In this document: in pieces, positions 6,744 through 11,375 of the stretch | How the letters are laid out: every line of letters starts with the position of its first letter | Numbering within the stretch: the stretch's first letter is position 1 | Assembly (NCBI GenBank): GCA_020048935.1 | Contig: JAIFLS010000225.1 | Coordinates: 1-11,375 of the forward strand | Source of the DNA: a bacterium | Lineage (GTDB): Bacteria > Verrucomicrobiota > Kiritimatiellia > UBA8416 | Length of the DNA stretch: 11,375 bases | Direction: 5' to 3' | Notes under the pieces: model-generated | Database searches by the model: none | What the model was told of the DNA's origin: nothing | Seen by the model: only the letters and a program-made list of their open reading frames with translations | Translations under genes and position numbers: made by a program

Positions 6744-8315
6744 GTGCGTGGTATGATTGATGGCACATTCAAACGGTGTATATTCTTTATGTTGGCGGTT
6801 TTGGGGCTGGGCTCCATGTTGTTTGCTGCCGGAGGAGAGAAAGCGGATATGAAGACATCGGTGAGTGTGGTTCGCTATGAGACTTTCGGGGCAAAGGGTG
6901 ACGGCAGGACGGATGACAGCGAGGCGATAGCCAAGGCGCATGCATTCGCGAATGAGCACGGGCTGCCTGTGTGCGCGGATGACAAGGCGACCTACTATAT
7001 CGGCGGGCAGGACCGGACGGCTGTCATCCTGACCGACACGGATTTCGGGTCGGCCCGGTTCATCATCGATGACACGGCGGTTCAGAACATCAGGGCGAAT
7101 ATCTTCGAGGTTCGTTCCGCATTGCCTTCGATCAAGCCAGAGGGGATCACGTCCCTGAAGCGCAATCAGCGCAAGCTTGATGTGGCGTTTCCTGGCCGTT
7201 GCGTGGTGCAGGTTACCAACGCCGGAGTCAAGCACTTCATCCGCGAGGGCTTGAATCAGAACAGTGGCAGTTCACAGACCGATGTATTCCTCGTCGACGC
7301 GGGTGGTAATGTCGACGCGGATACGCCGGTGCAATGGGATTTTGAACAGGTTACCGAGGTCATCGCCTATCCGGTGGATGCGAAAATCCTGACCATCAAG
7401 GGAGGACGCTTCACCACCATCGCCAATGCCGCGGAGTCCAAGTACACGTATTACGCCCGCGGGATTTCGATCAAACGTTCCTCTGTGGTGGTGGACGGGC
7501 TGGAGCATCGCATCAGTGGCGAGGGCGAACATGGCGCGCCCTATAACGGTTTCATTAGTATCAGCAATTGCGCGTATGTGACGGTCAGGAATGCGCTTGT
7601 CACCGGTCGCAAGACCTATCAGACGATCGGCAAGGCAAATAAACCTGTATCCATGGGCAGTTACGGAATCTCGCTGACCCGGGGGGTGAACATCACCCTT
7701 GAGAATGTCAGTCAAACCAATGATATTCATGATCGGCGCTTCTGGGGCATTATGGGAACGAACTTCTGCAGGAACCTTCTTCTCGACAGGTGCACGTTGT
7801 CGCGGTTTGATGCCCATCAGGGGGTCTACAATGCGACGATCCGTAACTCGACCATCGGGCACATGGGTATCCTTGCTATCGGCGGCGGCACGCTGCTCGT
7901 GGAGAACACCACCATCAAGACCCGGCACTTTATCGGTTTGCGCCCTGACTACGGCAGCACATGGCGAGGGGAATTCATCATTCGCAACTGTGTGTTTGCC
8001 CCAGCCAATCCGGACGATGCCGTCCTGATCAGCGGCTCGAATTCGGGTGCCCATGATTTTGGCTATCCCTGCTCCATGCCGGAGCGGGTCACGATCGAGA
8101 ACCTTCGCGTCGACGATTCCAAGGCTTCCGGCAAATACAAGGGGTTGCCCGTTTTCGCGAGTTTCAACCCGGCATTCAAGAACAGCCAGTACACGCAAGC
8201 TTTCCCTTATGCCGTTACACGGGAGATCACCCTGAAGAATGTCACCACCGCCAGTGGCAAACCGCTCCGCGTGAGCGACAACACCTTCATGTTCAAGGAT
8301 GTGGTGGTGAAATAG
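6744..8315 (+). CDS. Exported pectate-lyase-like right-handed beta-helix protein
   Basis: The 523-residue product has a signal peptide: basic KRC, then a hydrophobic stretch from about residue 12 to 27 ending near LFAAGG. Next comes the N-terminal cap FGAKGDGRTDD (48-58), the hallmark of Pectate_lyase_3/GH28-type beta-helices. From about 190 onward there are many short repeats of beta-strands and Asn/Ser/Thr-rich turns (for example ITLENV, LLLDRCTL, ATIRNSTI, LLVENTTI, FIIRNCVF, VTIENLRV), as expected for stacked helix coils. Enzymes of this fold are polysaccharide lyases, polygalacturonases or epimerases. No catalytic set can be assigned with confidence, so lyase activity is inference. Start choice: GTG 6744 is served by GAGGGG, while ATG 6753 drops three residues and keeps the signal peptide. 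An internal ATG at 6849 would remove the signal peptide and is less likely. It is the first gene of the second block and is preceded by the hairpin element. Confidence 0.82.
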   Translation: MRGMIDGTFKRCIFFMLAVLGLGSMLFAAGGEKADMKTSVSVVRYETFGAKGDGRTDDSEAIAKAHAFANEHGLPVCADDKATYYIGGQDRTAVILTDTDFGSARFIIDDTAVQNIRANIFEVRSALPSIKPEGITSLKRNQRKLDVAFPGRCVVQVTNAGVKHFIREGLNQNSGSSQTDVFLVDAGGNVDADTPVQWDFEQVTEVIAYPVDAKILTIKGGRFTTIANAAESKYTYYARGISIKRSSVVVDGLEHRISGEGEHGAPYNGFISISNCAYVTVRNALVTGRKTYQTIGKANKPVSMGSYGISLTRGVNITLENVSQTNDIHDRRFWGIMGTNFCRNLLLDRCTLSRFDAHQGVYNATIRNSTIGHMGILAIGGGTLLVENTTIKTRHFIGLRPDYGSTWRGEFIIRNCVFAPANPDDAVLISGSNSGAHDFGYPCSMPERVTIENLRVDDSKASGKYKGLPVFASFNPAFKNSQYTQAFPYAVTREITLKNVTTASGKPLRVSDNTFMFKDVVVK

Positions 8316-8330
8316 CAAGCGGGCCTGTTT

Positions 8331-9848
8331 ATGCGTAAACCCAACATCCTGTTCATCCTTACCGACCAGATGCGTTCGACCGCGATGGGTTGCGCGGGTG
8401 TCGAGAAGATCAGCACGCCGAATCTGGATCGTCTCGCGGCGGAGGGAACCCGCTTTACCAATGCGGTTGCAAATTGTCCCTCCTGCGCCCCTGCGCGTGG
8501 AACCCTTTTTACCGGCCTGCACACGCTCTCGCACGGGGTGGTAAACAATGAACTACAGGTGAAGAACGGCGGCCCGACCTTTGCCGGGGCGCTTGGTGCG
8601 GTTGGCTACAAGTGCGGGTATATCGGCAAGTGGCATCTCGACGGCGGGGCTCGTACTGGCTTCACTCCACCCGGTTCGCGTCGGCTCGGTTTCGATGATT
8701 ACTGGGCCGTGGCAAACTGCACCCACGACTACATGCATTCCTTCTACTACACCGATGAACCCAAGCCGCATTTCATCGAGGGGTACGAGCCCATACACCA
8801 GACAGATCTGGCGATTGATTACATGAAGGCCAAGTCCCAGGCGGATGATCCCTTCTTCCTGGTGCTCTCATGGGGGACTCCGCACGATCCGTATCGAGAG
8901 ATGCCACCAGAACTGCTTGCGCGTTACAATCCCGAGGATGTGGCGTTCATGGAAACCAACAGCGTCTACGTTCCCGGCGAAATCCGCCGGGCGAAGAATG
9001 AAATCGTAGCTGGCTATTACGCTCACATCATGGCGCTGGATGATCAGTTGGGGCGGCTGGAGCGGATGCTTAAAGATTTTGGCTTGTATCAGAATACCAT
9101 CGTGGTGTTCACCTCTGATCACGGCGATATGCTCGGAAACCAGAACCAATTCTTCAAAAGCCAGCCGTGGCGCGAATCAGTCGGGATCCCGCTATTGATG
9201 CGCTGGCCTGGTCGTATCCCATCAAGACGGGTGACCGATGGACCGATCAGCCACATTGAACTGACGGCGTCGCTGATCGCGATGACGGGGACTGCAATCC
9301 CGTCCGGCATGGAAGGTGATGACCTTTCGTCCTTCATCCAGGGTGATGAGACGGCGGCGCCTGATGACCTTTCGTCCTTCATCCAGGGTGATGAGACGGC
9401 GGCGCCTGATTCGGTATTCATCAATTTCGCTCCTGATGTGCATATCATCCCGTCTCCCCCTTTCCGCGGGGTGGTGACACGCACCCACACCTATGCCGAA
9501 TCCACGGAAGGACCATGGCTGCTTTATGACGACAAGGCCGATCCTTTCCAGCGCTGCAACCTGATAAGCTGGGCAGGCCGCGACAATCCCGATGTCGTCG
9601 CTTTGCAGAAGTCAATGCACTGCAAGCTGGCCTACTGGCTTAAGCGCACGAACGACCCGTTCGAGGATGGAAGTGTCATCAATGACAAGTACCAGCCCGG
9701 CCATGTCGGCGGGGTTTTACCTCTGCACCCTGCCCCAGACTACTTTACCGATGCGTGCGCTCGGAAGACCAGACAAAGGATAACGACGGTTGTTCGTACA
9801 GACTGCGATGAAAAGAAGAACAAGGATACAAGCGATGCTAGAAAATGA
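8331..9848 (+). CDS. Sulfatase (S1-type) with an internal tandem duplication
   Basis: This is a 505-residue, full-length S1 sulfatase. The N-terminus MRKPNILFILTDQMRS carries the first metal ligand (D12) and STPNLDRLAAEGTRF follows. The activation motif is C52-A-P-A-R56, the Ala variant of C-x-P-S-R, with C52 becoming formylglycine. GKWHLDGG supplies active-site Lys/His, and TSD263H264GDMLG the second metal site. It would hydrolyse sulfate esters of the polysaccharide; the position on the sugar is unknown. No signal peptide is visible. Near residues 330-359 the segment DDLSSFIQGDETAAP occurs twice in tandem, identical at DNA level (9318-9362 and 9363-9407); homologues would be expected to have it once. 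The last 30 residues are highly charged, look unlike the family, and overlap the next gene by 14 bases. The start is 15 bases after the beta-helix stop, with only a weak GCGGGC ahead of it, so coupling to the upstream gene is likely. Confidence 0.94.
   Translation: MRKPNILFILTDQMRSTAMGCAGVEKISTPNLDRLAAEGTRFTNAVANCPSCAPARGTLFTGLHTLSHGVVNNELQVKNGGPTFAGALGAVGYKCGYIGKWHLDGGARTGFTPPGSRRLGFDDYWAVANCTHDYMHSFYYTDEPKPHFIEGYEPIHQTDLAIDYMKAKSQADDPFFLVLSWGTPHDPYREMPPELLARYNPEDVAFMETNSVYVPGEIRRAKNEIVAGYYAHIMALDDQLGRLERMLKDFGLYQNTIVVFTSDHGDMLGNQNQFFKSQPWRESVGIPLLMRWPGRIPSRRVTDGPISHIELTASLIAMTGTAIPSGMEGDDLSSFIQGDETAAPDDLSSFIQGDETAAPDSVFINFAPDVHIIPSPPFRGVVTRTHTYAESTEGPWLLYDDKADPFQRCNLISWAGRDNPDVVALQKSMHCKLAYWLKRTNDPFEDGSVINDKYQPGHVGGVLPLHPAPDYFTDACARKTRQRITTVVRTDCDEKKNKDTSDARK
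9318..9407 (+). repeat. Exact 45-bp in-frame tandem duplication
   Basis: Two adjacent copies of 45 bases (9318-9362, 9363-9407) are identical. The match continues one base to the left and three to the right, as expected after slippage or unequal crossing-over. It adds 15 residues to the sulfatase without a frameshift. Confidence 0.97.
9822..9826 (+). promoter_or_regulatory. Ribosome-binding site for the rhamnosidase
   Basis: AAGGA lies eight bases before the ATG at 9835. It supports that start over the in-frame ATGs at 9808 and 9850, neither of which has a comparable site. Confidence 0.55.
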
Positions 9849-11375
9849 AATGCTGCCGACTCGTGCTTTCGTCTCCCCGACCCGTGTTGTATGGGTGTCC
9901 GTCAATAGCGAGATGTCCTCTGTCACGGCACCTGAAATGCTGCTGGCCAAGCGGTACGGGCAGGTTCCGGAAGGTAAGTTCCTGGATGGATCCGGCTGTC
10001 GGATGGAGAACAAGGGGGCGCCGGCCTCGGTCCTGGTAGACTTCGGTTGCGAGCTGCATGGGGGGCTGCAACTGGCCTGTGGGGGGCCGACCAGGAAAGG
10101 CACCAAGGTGCGCGTGAGGTTCGGTGAATCGGTGGCAGAGGCCATGGCTGATCTGGGCGAGCGGGGTGCCTGTAATGATCATGCGATCCGCGACAGCGTG
10201 ATCGACCTTCCTTGGGCGGGTGCCCGCGAGATCGGCAATACGGGCTTCCGCTTTGTGCGGGTGGATCTCGTTACCGAGGGGGTGTTGAGTCTGGAGTCCT
10301 TGCGTGCGATTTCGCTGATGCGTCCGATGCCCAAGCTTGGCTCGTTCACGTGCAGCGACAAGCGCTTGAACCGGATCTGGGCGACTGCCGCCCGTACCGT
10401 CCACCTTTGCTGCCAGGACTACCTCTGGGATGGCATCAAGCGCGACCGTCTGGTGTGGATGGGCGATATGCATCCCGAAATGATGTCCGTACTGGCAGTG
10501 TTCGGGCAGAAATCGGTCGTGACCGATTCGCTGGATTACATGCGTGACATCACGGCGGCTGATGGCTGGATGAACAATATGCCATCCTACACGCTCTGGT
10601 GGATCCGCTGCCAGCATGACCTGTATGTCAATTCGGGCGATGCCGACTACTTGCGCAAGCAGCACAAGTACATCAAGGCGGTCTTCGCGAACCTGGCCAG
10701 GCACATCAGCCCGGAAGGCCGGTGCGCCCTACCCAGTGGTTTCCTTGACTGGCCTACCCAGCACAACCGCCCGGCGGTGGATGCCGGTATGCAGGCGTTG
10801 ATGCTGATGGTGTTCGAGGATGGTGTGCGCCTTGCCTCCGCCCTTGGTGACGACCGACTGGCCGGCGCTTGCCGCCGGGGGGCGGAAAGCCTGCGCCGAT
10901 ACGTGCCCGGCCCGGAAGGCAGCAAGCAGGTGGCTGCCTTGCTGGCGTTGTCGGGACTTCGCCCGGTTCAGGAAATGTATGATGGGATGCTGGGAGCGAA
11001 TGGCGTGAAGGGCGTCTCGACCTTTTACGGCTACTACATGCTGGAGGCCATGGCGAAGGCGGGTGAGATCCAGCATGGGATCGACACGGTCCGCGACTAC
11101 TGGGGCGGTATGCTTGATATGGGTGCCACCAGCTTCTGGGAGGATTTCGATCTCGAATGGACCCGCAATGCCTTCCGCATTGATGAACTACCCGTGCCCG
11201 GCAAGCAGGATATCCATGGCGATTTCGGCCAGTTCTGCTACAAGGGTTTCCGTCACAGCCTGTGCCACGGCTGGGCCTCGGGGCCTGCACCGTGGCTCAT
11301 CGCCCATGTGCTGGGGATCCAGATTGCCGATACGGGGTGCCGCAAAGTGCGGATCAATCCGTTCCTCGGGAAACT
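9835..11375 (+). CDS. GH78 alpha-L-rhamnosidase, 3' end missing
   Basis: The frame stays open from ATG 9835 to the window end (513 full codons). Residues 1-160 form a beta-sandwich domain (VLVDFGCELHGGLQL, later GFRFVRVDLV) like the region just before the catalytic domain of GH78 enzymes. A six-hairpin barrel follows: LGSFTCSDKRLNRIW, then D199GIKRD204RLVWMGDM, then ATSFWE436DF, then HSLCHGWASGPAPWL. In GH78 the general acid lies in the R-D/E-R-x-x-W-x-G-D segment and the base is the Glu of the T/S-x-W-E segment, giving D204 and E436 here. The enzyme would release terminal alpha-L-rhamnose by inversion. The missing part should be only the last C-terminal beta-domain, since the SLCHGW motif has been passed. 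The N-terminal region is shorter than in multi-domain GH78 enzymes, and no signal peptide is seen, which suggests a cytoplasmic role. It overlaps the sulfatase by 14 bases. In-frame ATGs at 9808 and 9850 are alternatives. Confidence 0.93.
   Translation, partial: MLENEMLPTRAFVSPTRVVWVSVNSEMSSVTAPEMLLAKRYGQVPEGKFLDGSGCRMENKGAPASVLVDFGCELHGGLQLACGGPTRKGTKVRVRFGESVAEAMADLGERGACNDHAIRDSVIDLPWAGAREIGNTGFRFVRVDLVTEGVLSLESLRAISLMRPMPKLGSFTCSDKRLNRIWATAARTVHLCCQDYLWDGIKRDRLVWMGDMHPEMMSVLAVFGQKSVVTDSLDYMRDITAADGWMNNMPSYTLWWIRCQHDLYVNSGDADYLRKQHKYIKAVFANLARHISPEGRCALPSGFLDWPTQHNRPAVDAGMQALMLMVFEDGVRLASALGDDRLAGACRRGAESLRRYVPGPEGSKQVAALLALSGLRPVQEMYDGMLGANGVKGVSTFYGYYMLEAMAKAGEIQHGIDTVRDYWGGMLDMGATSFWEDFDLEWTRNAFRIDELPVPGKQDIHGDFGQFCYKGFRHSLCHGWASGPAPWLIAHVLGIQIADTGCRKVRINPFLGK

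Noticed and set aside
7272..8534. Long 420-residue minus-strand open frame
   Set aside because: It lies opposite the beta-helix gene and the start of the sulfatase. Its Arg/His/Gly-rich product has no family features, and the plus-strand genes are clearly real. It is an antisense shadow of GC-rich codons.
1..11375. tRNA, rRNA, CRISPR array, insertion sequence or phage genes
   Set aside because: I looked for spaced repeats, cloverleaf-like ends, transposase-like proteins and conserved rRNA stretches and saw none.

Overview
The window is an accessory polysaccharide-degradation locus from a bacterium. Two sulfatases of the formylglycine type sit among glycosidases of several families, an acyl esterase and an exported beta-helix protein. 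No SusC/SusD pair, TonB receptor or transporter is visible. That mix, with moderately high GC, most resembles the sulfatase-rich carbohydrate clusters of the PVC group (Lentisphaerota, Kiritimatiellota, Planctomycetota). The assignment is inference from gene content; there is no rRNA or marker gene here.

Layout. Positions 1-1003 (minus strand) hold a 3'-truncated sulfatase. A divergent intergenic region (1004-1192) follows, with a plausible sigma70-type promoter facing each way and a short palindrome between them. All remaining genes are on the plus strand. The first block is very tight: a GH63/MGH1-like (alpha/alpha)6-barrel hydrolase (1193-2884), a secreted alpha/beta-hydrolase esterase (2884-3858), a GH43-like beta-propeller enzyme (3851-4756) and a clan GH-D-like TIM-barrel glycosidase (4753-6525). 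Successive genes in this block overlap by 1, 8 and 4 bases. A 218-base gap (6526-6743) carries a long, nearly perfect 73-nt hairpin built from 12-base tandem units. The second block is an exported pectate-lyase-like beta-helix protein (6744-8315), a second sulfatase with an exact internal 45-bp tandem duplication (8331-9848), and a GH78 alpha-L-rhamnosidase (from 9835) cut by the window end.

How the genes may work together. Rhamnosidase, two sulfatases, esterase, GH43-like and GH-D-like enzymes point to a sulfated, possibly acylated heteropolysaccharide that contains rhamnose. Algal ulvan-type or rhamnogalacturonan-like material would fit, but the substrate cannot be fixed from sequence. Only the esterase and the beta-helix protein show signal peptides. 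The glycosidases and both sulfatases start without one, which suggests outside trimming followed by intracellular dismantling of imported oligosaccharides. No sulfatase-maturating enzyme, regulator or transporter is present, so those functions must lie elsewhere.

I found nothing that amounts to a wholly new system. The best leads are the hairpin element, the shared divergent control region with a possibly leaderless sulfatase, the Glu-to-Asp change at the expected GH43 acid, and the fresh tandem duplication in the second sulfatase.
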